This document shows, one piece after another, positions 1 through 6,408 of a stretch of 10,520 nucleotides of DNA. The translations under genes were made by a program, and so were the position numbers. The stretch lies in contig CBDBJK010000010.1 in NCBI GenBank assembly GCA_965206395.1, forward strand, positions 1 to 10,520, in the 5' to 3' direction. Each line of letters opens with the position of its first letter. Within the stretch, counting starts at the first letter, position 1. The notes beneath the pieces are model-generated. The model saw nothing but the letters and a program-made list of their open reading frames with translations, had not been told where the DNA came from and made no database searches. Origin of the DNA: CBDBJK01 sp965206395. Lineage in GTDB: Bacteria; Chloroflexota; Dehalococcoidia; Lucifugimonadales; CATOSD01.

Positions 1-12
1 AGCTACATATCA

Positions 13-531
13 ATGCATTACTTCGACATGTTGAGTGCCGGCGCTCCTGACCTGATAACCTACCTCAATTTCATGGCAAAGGAAGGTTACACGATATTCT
101 TCATTCCGATCTCCGGACCGTTTGCATGGCTTACCTGGATCATCGAAATCGGAGTTGTGATTGCCGCCACTGTTGTCATGGCTATGGGGTCGGCTTCTGG
201 AGCTTTCTGCGAGAAGTGTAACGATTGGATCAACGGCGAGTTGTCGTTTTCGACGGCCTCCTCATCTGCCGACGGCATGATTTCAGCTTTATATAACAAG
301 CAATACGACCGCTTGAAGGAGCTAAAGGACACTGCGTTCGGCAAGCGTTCTAAAATTGACCTTAAGCTTGCTTATTGTGAGAGCTGCAAGCAAACCGGGT
401 ATATGACAGTCACCAGGGTTACCCCTGGCGATAAAGACGATGAAACGAACGAGGACGATGTTGTTACTATGGCTACTGTTACGCCCCAAGGCATTGATAC
501 ATTGCTGCGGGATTTTCAGACCGCAAGTTAG
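13..531 (+). CDS. hypothetical membrane protein with two CxxC pairs (possibly 5'-partial)
   Basis: I do not recognise the family. The 172-residue reading has a hydrophobic segment at about residues 39-58, likely one membrane helix. It is followed by CEKC (66-69) and, about 50 residues later, CESC (122-125). Two CxxC pairs on the same side of a membrane helix would suit a zinc-ribbon-like metal site or redox-active cysteines; this is inference. The C-terminal third carries an acidic stretch (about 140-149). The frame has no stop between base 1 and the ATG at 13, and no clear Shine-Dalgarno can be seen in the 12 bases available, so the true start may lie before the window. The gene ends 103 bases from the convergent methyltransferase gene and is alone in its orientation here. 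Confidence 0.7.
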   Translation: MHYFDMLSAGAPDLITYLNFMAKEGYTIFFIPISGPFAWLTWIIEIGVVIAATVVMAMGSASGAFCEKCNDWINGELSFSTASSSADGMISALYNKQYDRLKELKDTAFGKRSKIDLKLAYCESCKQTGYMTVTRVTPGDKDDETNEDDVVTMATVTPQGIDTLLRDFQTAS

Positions 532-634
532 TGGTGCGCATTCAAGACACGGCGGCAGTGGTTACTTCGAGTTGGCCGGATACAACCATGCTCGAGGCGG
601 ACGCCCGTGAGCGTCATCCTATTGTTGCCCCGTC

Positions 635-1285
635 CTACTTCTTCCTCGCCGAGACTACGTACACAGGGTCGGTGTAGAAAGCCACCTGAGGGCTGATGTC
701 CCGCGCGTTTGGCTCCTCCCATCCACCGGCCCTGGCAAAATAGGATGCGATTAGCTGCGCCTTCTGCCTGTCGTCAATCGACTGCCACACCGCGACGGCC
801 TTTGTCGGAAACATGCGGTTGGAGTAGATTACGTGAAAGCTCGCCCCCGCCTTCAAAACTCGATTTACCTCGCTGAACACTTCGACCGGCCTGACCATAT
901 ATTGAATGGACACGGTGACAATCGCCGCGTCGAAATAGTCGTCGTCGAAAGGCATGATAGGGTTAGCATTCAGGTCATGGACAACGCTCTCATCAAGCTG
1001 AAAGTTTTCTTTCATTTCGACGGCGTTCAATCCCAGACCTACCAGTTTCCGCTTCGGAAAGTCCTTCGGCAGATGCGAGCGCCAGCTACTCATCAGGTCT
1101 AGAAGCACGCCACCCCTAGGAAGCGTTTCGTCGAAGAACTGGCCGATGGTCGAGATCGCGTTATCGTCGATGTGGACTAGAAGGCGAGGCTCGACGTAGA
1201 ACAACGCGTCGTTAGTCTCATCCTGACGGCGAAAGAAGTCCGAGGGGTAAGGCCCATGTTCCTCTGAGGGCGATGGAGTCTCCAC
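635..1285 (-). CDS. class I SAM-dependent methyltransferase
   Basis: Probable S-adenosylmethionine-dependent methyltransferase of 216 residues; the substrate is unknown. The core runs in the usual Rossmann order. Motif I is at about 60-73 and reads LLDLMSSWRSHLP, with the variant 'LDLxSSWxSHLP' in place of DxGxG. A GLGLN segment is at 83-87, an acidic HDLN at 103-106, and FDAAIVTVSIQYM at 118-130 is the motif IV/strand 4 region. EVNRVLKAGASFHVIYSN (139-156) is typical of the type-11 family. The start is GTG, chosen because the upstream minus strand carries AAGGAG five bases before it. It is the last gene of a minus-strand series after DUF1801. A hairpin with a T-rich tail lies between them, so it may have its own promoter. 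No signal peptide is seen; it is likely cytoplasmic. The family call is firm, the function is not. Confidence 0.88.
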   Translation of the reverse strand: METPSPSEEHGPYPSDFFRRQDETNDALFYVEPRLLVHIDDNAISTIGQFFDETLPRGGVLLDLMSSWRSHLPKDFPKRKLVGLGLNAVEMKENFQLDESVVHDLNANPIMPFDDDYFDAAIVTVSIQYMVRPVEVFSEVNRVLKAGASFHVIYSNRMFPTKAVAVWQSIDDRQKAQLIASYFARAGGWEEPNARDISPQVAFYTDPVYVVSARKK

Positions 1286-1302
1286 TTCTGCTCCTTGGCC
1301 CG

Positions 1303-1371
1303 ATATAAATAAAAGGCCAACCGGATTCTATATGCGGGCGTACCTTTACACAAGGCCCGCTCCTGGTTGGC
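1303..1371 (-). terminator. nested hairpin with T-rich tail, candidate terminator after the DUF1801 gene
   Basis: The arms at 1316-1324 and 1363-1371 pair over nine positions, with one G-T. Inside them, 1334-1339 (GCGGGC) pairs perfectly with 1355-1360 (GCCCGC). Read on the minus strand, the outer stem is followed at once by CTTTTATTTAT. That geometry fits a Rho-independent terminator for the DUF1801 transcript, although the interior is long and split. It could instead be a structured leader for the methyltransferase gene. Confidence 0.4.
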
Positions 1372-1389
1372 GCCTGGCGGTTACTACTC

Positions 1390-1746
1390 TCAGTCCTCGG
1401 TGAGCCTGTATGCCTCCAGAACAAGACTCTGCAAGACATCGGCATTGATGTCCTCTGACTTCTTGATCTTCACGTGACGCAGCGACTTGCCCGTACCCCT
1501 GAGTAGCCCTTCTGGATCGGGCAGGTCTATGCCTCGATAAAAGCCCAGGTTGACGGAGTCCTTGAGTGGAGCTATGTAGCAGAAAACTCCGTTGTGGTCG
1601 TAAACGATGTTCCCCCAACCTGTGTAGCCGCGCTCCGCCACCTCTGGCACGACCTCGCGTATCAGCTTTCGTAGCGTCTCGGCCAGCTCACGTACCTGTG
1701 GAGAGCTTTTTCTCAAGACCGCTTCTATGTTGCTTTCGTCGCCCAT
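1390..1746 (-). CDS. DUF1801 domain protein (YdhG-like fold)
   Basis: A 118-residue protein of the DUF1801 family, whose members are small soluble proteins without a settled biochemical role. The family pattern is clear. An N-terminal helical part (residues 1-40) leads to YTGWGNIVYDHNG (41-53), then CYIAPLKDSVNLGFYRG (56-72), a 'DPEGLLRGTGKSLRHVKI' segment (77-94), and a final helix. The length suits a single complete domain. The ATG at 1746 is preceded on the minus strand by a GAGGG run about nine bases upstream, a usable Shine-Dalgarno. It starts 54 bases after the VOC gene on the same strand, so the two are probably co-transcribed. No membrane segment or signal peptide is present. Confidence 0.85.
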   Translation of the reverse strand: MGDESNIEAVLRKSSPQVRELAETLRKLIREVVPEVAERGYTGWGNIVYDHNGVFCYIAPLKDSVNLGFYRGIDLPDPEGLLRGTGKSLRHVKIKKSEDINADVLQSLVLEAYRLTED

Positions 1747-1800
1747 AGCTTGCCCTCGATGTCGCGATGTAGTCGCTGTAGGATTATCGCACCGTCTCTA

Positions 1801-2202
1801 CTACGACGTAAACGGCCTGGCCTCCACCATCACGTGCGAGTTTCCGTACAGATCGTGGAACACCGTCTGGACACCCCAGGGCACATCTTCCGGCCCCTGC
1901 GCTATCTTCACGCCTCGACTTACAAGCTCCTCCGTGTCCTTGCGGCAGTCGTCCGACCCGAAGACCAGGCCGTGCTGCACGCTCATGTTGTCCTGGATAA
2001 GCTCGCTTGCGGACTTTGGGCCAAAGGGCTTGTGAAGCACGATCTCCACGCCCTGGCCTTTCACGCCTACCGTCACGAAGCGATAGTCCTCTCCCATCGA
2101 GCCATCCATGCGCGGCTCAAGTCCCAGTTTTTCGGTGTACCACTTGAGTGCTTCGTCGTAGTCCTCCACGAGTATCGATACGTGCGTCACGCCTGTAATC
2201 AT
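1801..2202 (-). CDS. VOC (glyoxalase/bleomycin-resistance fold) family protein
   Basis: A 133-residue single-chain vicinal-oxygen-chelate protein made of two beta-alpha-beta-beta-beta units. The start THVSILVEDYDEALKWYTEKLGLEP (6-30) is the typical VOC opening. Candidate metal ligands fall where the fold expects them: H7, E53 (GVEIVLHKP), H77 (VQHGLVF) and E127 (MVEARP). Both metal-site pairs therefore appear intact, which favours an enzyme (lyase, isomerase or dioxygenase type) over a pure binding protein. The substrate cannot be named. The ATG at 2202 has a strong Shine-Dalgarno (AGGAGGAG, 2209-2216). This site abuts the end of the IS630 element, so the gene has lost its native upstream region. 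It may now depend on transcription leaving the transposase gene, which reads in the same direction. Confidence 0.9.
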   Translation of the reverse strand: MITGVTHVSILVEDYDEALKWYTEKLGLEPRMDGSMGEDYRFVTVGVKGQGVEIVLHKPFGPKSASELIQDNMSVQHGLVFGSDDCRKDTEELVSRGVKIAQGPEDVPWGVQTVFHDLYGNSHVMVEARPFTS

Positions 2203-2217
2203 GCCCTACTCCTCCTA

Positions 2218-2229
2218 GTGGTTCAACGT
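2218..2229 (+). repeat. IS630 left terminal inverted repeat
   Basis: GTGGTTCAACGT, imperfectly inverted relative to 3455-3466. It contains the transposase stop codon. The 11-mer GGTTCAACGTT starting at 2220 recurs exactly inside the element at 3393-3403. Confidence 0.85.
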
Positions 2230-3381
2230 TTTTGTATTGATGGGTAGAGTGACTTTAGCTTGATGCGCGCATCCTCGGTAGTGAAGCGCCAATCCACTCG
2301 TATCACATCCCGGTTGCGTTGATTCTGCCAAGCATTGACCTCGCCGCGCAGGATGTCTTGATTGGCAATCCGTCGGTCCAGGCACTGTCGAGCCAGCACA
2401 CCGATCTCTATCTCCGCCATATTCAACCAACTCCCGTGTTTGGGAGTGTAGTGTATCTCCAGTCGCTCAGCTATACGCCTCGCCTCAGCAGGCTCGAATG
2501 CCTCGTATAGCGAGGACAGCTTGTGAGTGTTGAGATTGTCCATTACCAGCACGATCCGGTCTCTGTCAGGGTAGTCCTCGTCGACCAGTTTCTTTATCAC
2601 ATGCGCCCAGTCCACCTTCGTGCGACGCTCTCTGACCTCGACTCGGCGCCATCCGTCCAACGGTGCAAACAGCATGAACAGGCTGCTCACTCCATTGCGC
2701 TCGTATTCGTAGTCGTATGCCGCCGATAAGCCGGGCGCTGCGGGACGCGGCACTCGCGTCTCCTTGACTTGCTGTTTGCTCGTCTCATCCATGCACACCA
2801 GAACCTCATTCCCATCGTACGGCCGTTGGTAGACCTCCAGTACGTCTTCCATCACGTCTTCCATCGCGCACACAAACTCCGCGCTCTGACCGGGCGGGAT
2901 GCACCAACTCTGCTTCAGCCACGGCTTCAGTTCGTTTTTTTTTAAGCGCCTGGCGAACCGTCTCGGTGCTAATGGTCCCGACTATCTCACACTCGACCAA
3001 CTGGTCAGCCAACAGCTTCAGGGTCCAACTGGCACGCCCCTCCGGCGGTTCCCCGCAGGCCATCGCTATCAACCGTGCTTCACCTTCGCCGTCCAGTCTC
3101 TTTTGACGCCGACGCAGTTGCTTTTTGCGATTCAGCGCAGACTCAACCCCCTCCTCCACACAGCGCTTGCGTATTCGCTCGACCGTTGACTGTCCCACAC
3201 CGAGCGCGCTGGTGATGTCCGCGTCCTTCATTCCCCCGTCCGAGCGTGACTCATCGCTCATCAGCAGAATGCGCGCATGGGTCTGTTTGTACGCCGCAGC
3301 CCGACCGCGTGAGACCAAGGCGTTGAGTTCCTGTTGTTCGTCGGTAGTCAGTCTGATACGGTACTTCTTGGTAGACATCAT
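2223..3381 (-). CDS. IS630-family transposase, two frames joined at an A9 run
   Basis: DDE-type transposase that would cut and join DNA at TA targets. The upstream frame (3381 to 2806) holds an N-terminal winged-helix/HTH region, including ITSALGVGQSTVERIRKR and SWTLKLLADQL. The downstream frame (open to a stop at 2223) holds the catalytic core: LVCMDETS (first Asp), IVLVMDNLNTH (second Asp) and HGSWLNMAEIE (final Glu). The frames meet at nine As (minus strand of T9, 2935-2943). Reading one A fewer gives a continuous protein of about 385 residues passing through ALKKNELKPW, which fits the family. A translational -1 slip would hit a stop after two codons, so a +1 shift or loss of one A in the transcript is required. 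The start at 3381 (or the adjacent ATG at 3378) has GGAGGA upstream. The stop codon lies inside the terminal repeat. Confidence 0.85.
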
Positions 3382-3392
3382 GGTTCCTCCTC

Positions 3393-3414
3393 GGTTCAAC
3401 GTTACGATTGAACC
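3393..3414. repeat. stem-loop made of terminal-repeat-like sequence in the transposase leader
   Basis: GGTTCAA (3393-3399) and TTGAACC (3408-3414) form a perfect seven-base inverted repeat around an eight-base loop. It sits 12 bases upstream of the transposase ATG, just before its Shine-Dalgarno. The first arm plus loop start repeats the 11-mer GGTTCAACGTT of the left terminus. It could be an internal transposase binding site (autoregulation) or an RNA hairpin that limits read-in translation; both are inference. Confidence 0.5.
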
Positions 3415-3454
3415 CCCAAGAGGAACAATGACTATCATGGTATTCATTTCAATG

Positions 3455-3466
3455 ATGTTGGACCAC
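3455..3466 (-). repeat. IS630 right terminal inverted repeat
   Basis: Read on the minus strand it is GTGGTCCAACAT, matching the left end at 10 of 12 positions, with the duplicated TA directly outside. Confidence 0.85.
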
Positions 3467-3475
3467 TAGTTTAAT

Positions 3476-3622
3476 CTATTGTGTACATGAAATACGCATC
3501 GGTTTATCATCTTCAAGGACTTCGCAGTCTATGATTTCTCGTCTTAGCTGCTGATGGACACTGGAGACGATGAAGCCATACAATACAATCATATGGGCGC
3601 GAACATAGGAATGCGTAGCCAT
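3476..3622 (-). CDS. possible small ORF upstream of the IS (48 residues)
   Basis: A minus-strand reading from ATG at 3622 to TAG at 3476 gives 48 residues. It starts MATHSYVRAHMIVLYGF and ends with a charged part (REIIDCEVLEDDKPMR). I recognise no family. There is no strong Shine-Dalgarno, only AGAGAG about ten bases upstream, and in-frame stops precede the ATG. Its interest is positional. If the IS is removed and CTAG restored, its stop lies only about 22 bases before the VOC ATG, an operon-like distance. It may be a real small gene, the tail of a degraded one, or chance. Confidence 0.3.
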   Translation of the reverse strand: MATHSYVRAHMIVLYGFIVSSVHQQLRREIIDCEVLEDDKPMRISCTQ

Positions 3623-3666
3623 TTATTGCTACTCTCTGATTTCGACCAATACGTAGTGGAGGAGCT

Positions 3667-4302
3667 TTGGCCGATAACACAGAAACCGCTCAAGGTCGCT
3701 CGATGGGCCTGTCGTCAAAGGCAATTAGCATAGGCTTTATCGTGGTTGTCATCGTTGGGTTTGTGGCTTTGATGGCGGTTGGGCTTCTGAATGACGAGCC
3801 TGCTACCGGACGCAGTGGCATCACAAGAGTCGGGAAGCCCGCGCCGGAGTTTATTCTGCCTCTGTTCGGTGAGGGCGAGCTTGAGTTTTCGCAAAGCTTT
3901 GGAAAACCGACAGTTATTAACTTCTGGGCTTCGTGGTGCCCTCCATGTCGCGAAGAGTCGCCTTTGCTTGAGCGGACGTGGCAGGCTTTCAAGGACTCAG
4001 ACGTACAGTTCATAGGTGTGGACATTCAGGACTCCGAAGGGGATGCCCGCGCCTATATAAGTGAGTTTGGTATCACGTTCCCCAATGGTCTCGACACTGA
4101 TGGAAGAATTACAATTGACTACGGCGTAATCGGGCTGCCTGTCACGTTCTTCATCAGCAGCGATGGAATAGTCCAACGGCGTTGGGTCGGCGCAATCAGG
4201 GAGAATCGGCTGGTGCCCTGGATAGAGGAACTTGTGGCAAACCAGACGCCTTCTGGCGATACCGAAGGGCAAAACCTGGATAGCTTCTTCCCGCTTAATT
4301 AG
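3667..4302 (+). CDS. TlpA/ResA-like membrane-anchored thiol-disulfide protein
   Basis: A 211-residue thioredoxin-fold protein held by one N-terminal membrane helix (about 19-41), with the catalytic domain outside the cytoplasm. The redoxin domain begins at GKPAPEF (57-62) and has FWASWCPPCREESP, with active-site Cys91 and Cys94. IGVDIQDSEGDARAYISEFGITFP (116-139) is typical of the TlpA/ResA group, and the cis-proline is in GLPVTFF (P158). Family members reduce apocytochrome c or other exported thiol proteins; no cytochrome or Ccm gene is in view, so the partner is unknown. The reading starts with TTG at 3667, after GGAGGAG (3658-3664) at rather short spacing. ATG at 3703 is an alternative that still keeps the helix. 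It lies on the opposite strand from the IS and about 200 bases away. Confidence 0.92.
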   Translation: MADNTETAQGRSMGLSSKAISIGFIVVVIVGFVALMAVGLLNDEPATGRSGITRVGKPAPEFILPLFGEGELEFSQSFGKPTVINFWASWCPPCREESPLLERTWQAFKDSDVQFIGVDIQDSEGDARAYISEFGITFPNGLDTDGRITIDYGVIGLPVTFFISSDGIVQRRWVGAIRENRLVPWIEELVANQTPSGDTEGQNLDSFFPLN

Positions 4303-4346
4303 ACTCCTTGTGTGCGTAAGATTGACCACGCAGACATATACGTTAG

Positions 4347-4375
4347 TTGACCAGAAGCCATCAGGTGCGTAAACT
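4347..4375 (+). promoter_or_regulatory. candidate sigma70-type promoter for the MBL gene
   Basis: TTGACC (4347-4352), a 17-base spacer and TAAACT (4370-4375) lie 37 bases before the ATG at 4412. The octamer GTGCGTAA occurs at 4312-4319 and again at 4365-4372, overlapping the -10, and could be a paired protein-binding site. Match quality is moderate, so this is tentative. Confidence 0.3.
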
Positions 4376-4411
4376 GCCAGTACAAAGTCATCCTGTACGG
4401 AGGCCAAGCAC

Positions 4412-5232
4412 ATGCAGCAGCTTACAAGCAACGTGTTCATGGAAACCCAGATCAGGGGATGTAACCATGGGTTCGTTACAACATCTGAAGGGGTTGTAAT
4501 GATCGACAGCCCTCAAATGCCAAGCGACGCCCTGAAGCTGAAGGCGGAAATCGCCAAGCATGGGGAGTTGCGCTATATCATCAACACCGAGCCTCATGGC
4601 GACCACTGGACGGGCAACGCCTTCTTTGATGCCCCTGTTATCGCCCACGAGGGGTGCGAACCCGCATTCTCAACACAGATATGGATGAGCATGTCGTCAG
4701 AGTGGGCAATATGGGGCCAGAGGAGCCAGCCCTGCTCAAGGGGTACACGGCTAATATCCCAGTTATCACCTTCAAAAACGGCATGTCCCTCAACGTGGGC
4801 GACCATACGTTTGAGATGATTCATATGCCCGGCCATACCCTCTATCAAGCAGCTATCCTGGTCAAAGAAGAGGGTGTCGTCTTTACCAGCGACAATATAT
4901 TCTGCAAGGTGCAGACGTGGCTGCAAGAAGCGAACCCCGACCTGTGGCTGACTGCCCTGGAGTCGTTACGGAACCTGGACGAGGATATCTTCGTTCCCGG
5001 ACACGGCCCTCTGTGTGACAAAGGCTACCTGGACGAGCAAGGCTCCTATATTATGGAATGGAAGGACTACGTAAAGAGCGGCGTCGACCGGGACATGACC
5101 AAAGACGAGGCTGTAGCCAACCTGACAGAGATGACAGAACGCTACCCGATGGACGTAGGGCAGGACGGGATGTCGCCTATGGTCATGCGCATGAACGTGA
5201 ACAATCTGTACAACTATCTGACAGGCGCATGA
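4412..5232 (+). pseudogene. MBL-fold metallo-hydrolase, single-base frameshift
   Basis: The first 81 codons (ATG at 4412 with GGAGG eight bases before it) and the frame from 4654 to the stop at 5232 are two halves of one MBL-fold protein. Restoring one G to the G run at 4651-4654 gives about 273 residues through AHEG-VRTRIL. The metal motif reads NTEPHGDHWTGN (residues 58-69), so the first His of HxHxDH is replaced by Glu60, while H62, D64 and H65 remain. Later ligands are present: MPGHT (about 4826), TSDN (about 4887) and VPGHG (about 4996). The ExHxDH form is familiar from a subset of MBL hydrolases, so this alone does not mean inactivity. The break could be a true recent pseudogene or a homopolymer sequencing error. 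The substrate is unknown. As read, the first frame ends at 4819 as a truncated product. Confidence 0.85.
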
Positions 5233-5368
5233 CCTCCGCCACCACCTCTTGGGCCGCCTATCAGGCCACGCGGGCAGTAGAATCTCTGCCCCACAGATGT
5301 AGGCGTTATCTGCTCAAAAGACCTAGCTCGGATGCAATTACTGACCTCTGAATAAATAACTAACCACC

Positions 5369-5415
5369 CTCATCCCGACCTTCTCCCTTCCTTCCGCGGA
5401 AGGAGGAGGAGGGAG
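5369..5415. repeat. REP-like hairpin with a 16-base perfect palindrome
   Basis: The repeat sits in the 238-base gap between the MBL gene and the ATPase gene. TCCTTCCGCGGAAGGA (5389-5404) is a perfect palindrome, flanked by CTCCC on the left and GGGAG on the right. It is preceded by CACCCTCATCCCGACC, in the same style as the cluster at 8816-9096. It could act as a transcription stop for the upstream gene, but there is no T-run. The rest of the gap holds nothing I can name. Confidence 0.6.
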
Positions 5416-5470
5416 TTTGCGTCGTCTTTAAGCAGAGTTGGCATAATATAGGAGTGAAGGGCTTATTTAC

Positions 5471-6268
5471 ATGACAAATTATCGAGACGAAACATGGCGG
5501 GAAGGTCGAGACAGAAACCAGGAGCACATGACCCTTCTGGATCTGATGCGCAACAACACGCTTGACCTGAAATTGTCCGCCCTGCTGTGGCTTCTGATGG
5601 AGAAGAAGTCCTCGATAATCGTTGCGTCGGGGCCGCGACAAACTGGCAAGTCTACCCTAATGACGGCAATCGTTGATTTCATACCACCGTCGTTCGAGAG
5701 GGCTTATACGCGAGGCCAAAGCGAAAACTTTTCGTTCTTGCCAGAGACGGACGCCTCTAACACCTATATCCTAGTGCCGGAGCTTAGCGACCACACCTAC
5801 GATTACCTCTGGGGAGACTCGGTGCGCACGCTCTTCGAGGCGATGGAGGAAGGCTATTCAATTGCCGCCACCATACACGCTGAGTCGGCTGAAGAAGTCG
5901 TGGAAATGCTCGAAGGCCCGCCTCTGCATCTGCCATATAGCCTTATCACAAACCTGCACGCCGTCGTCAACCTCCGCATGGCCTACGGAGAGGATGGCAT
6001 CGTGCGTCACGTGAGCAAGGTGACTCTGGTATCTCCGGGGCCTGAGTTCACAGTGTTGGCGCGACGAGAAGCCAACGAAGACGCTCTTGTTCATGAGGAC
6101 ACTTCTGTCGTCCGAGCCAGGGTAGAGGCTCGCCTCGGGGTGGCCTCTGGGGAGCTAGCGACCGATCTTGCACGTCGCGCCGAAATACTTGGTACGTGGC
6201 TGAAGGACGACACTATCAACGCAGGCAAGCTCCGAAATCTCCTCATAGAGCACTACGCGCCGCGCTGA
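5471..6268 (+). CDS. stand-alone secretion/VirB11-type ATPase (T2SS/T4P/T4SS superfamily)
   Basis: A 265-residue soluble P-loop ATPase. Walker A is GPRQTGKS (54-61). A Walker-B-like segment ILVPELSD (100-107) stands where GspE/VirB11 proteins have VGEIRD. GYSIAATIHAESAEEVVEML (128-147) matches the family's 'TLHANSAEDAL' His box. Together these place it among the ATPases that power type II/IV secretion and pili. It lacks the usual long N-terminal domain and no Cys4 zinc motif is seen. The C-terminal 80 residues are helical and charged. No pilin, membrane platform or secretin gene lies nearby, so its machine is unknown or elsewhere; it may act alone on another substrate. ATG 5471 is preceded by AAGGG at nine bases, and CATAAT at 5442 could be a -10 box. 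The superfamily call is good, the role is unknown. Confidence 0.8.
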   Translation: MTNYRDETWREGRDRNQEHMTLLDLMRNNTLDLKLSALLWLLMEKKSSIIVASGPRQTGKSTLMTAIVDFIPPSFERAYTRGQSENFSFLPETDASNTYILVPELSDHTYDYLWGDSVRTLFEAMEEGYSIAATIHAESAEEVVEMLEGPPLHLPYSLITNLHAVVNLRMAYGEDGIVRHVSKVTLVSPGPEFTVLARREANEDALVHEDTSVVRARVEARLGVASGELATDLARRAEILGTWLKDDTINAGKLRNLLIEHYAPR

Positions 6269-6298
6269 CCCTCTTTCCTAATCCAACCCTCTTTTTGT

Positions 6299-6314
6299 AC
6301 TATCCCAAGATAGT
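6299..6314. terminator. weak hairpin after the ATPase gene
   Basis: ACTATC and GATAGT pair perfectly around a CCAA loop, 30 bases past the ATPase stop. It is preceded by CTTTTTG and followed by CTGTTTG. Six mostly A-T pairs make it weak; it may be a terminator or chance. The rest of the 140-base gap holds no gene I can see. Confidence 0.25.
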
Positions 6315-6408
6315 CTGTTTGCACCTACCGTCACAACGCTCCATTCGCCACAATTAAGGGGCAGGTTAAGCCCACCAAGTTTCAGCGCTTGACCAACCAG
6401 GAGACCTT

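Larger units (their letters stand above)
2216..3468 (-). mobile_element. IS630-family insertion sequence, complete with TIRs and TA duplication
   Basis: The element occupies 2218-3466 (1249 bases), flanked by a duplicated TA at 2216-2217 and 3467-3468. The terminal inverted repeats begin GTGGTTCAACGT (2218-2229) and, on the other strand, GTGGTCCAACAT (3466-3455), matching at 10 of 12 positions. The outside neighbours are C on the left and G on the right, so the empty site reads CTAG, the preferred IS630 target with TA duplication. It carries one transposase gene split across two frames, reading on the minus strand. The preserved ends and duplication suggest a fairly recent insertion, between the VOC gene's ribosome binding site and its former upstream sequence. 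Confidence 0.9.

Noticed and set aside
833..1102. 89-codon plus-strand frame inside the methyltransferase gene
   Set aside because: Antisense to conserved methyltransferase motifs, with no ribosome binding site or recognisable domain.
1750..2247. 165-codon plus-strand frame over the VOC gene
   Set aside because: It is antisense to a clear VOC protein with intact metal ligands, and its product shows no family features.
3997..4648. minus-strand frames over the tlpA-like and MBL genes
   Set aside because: Both lie opposite well-supported genes and show no domain or ribosome binding site.
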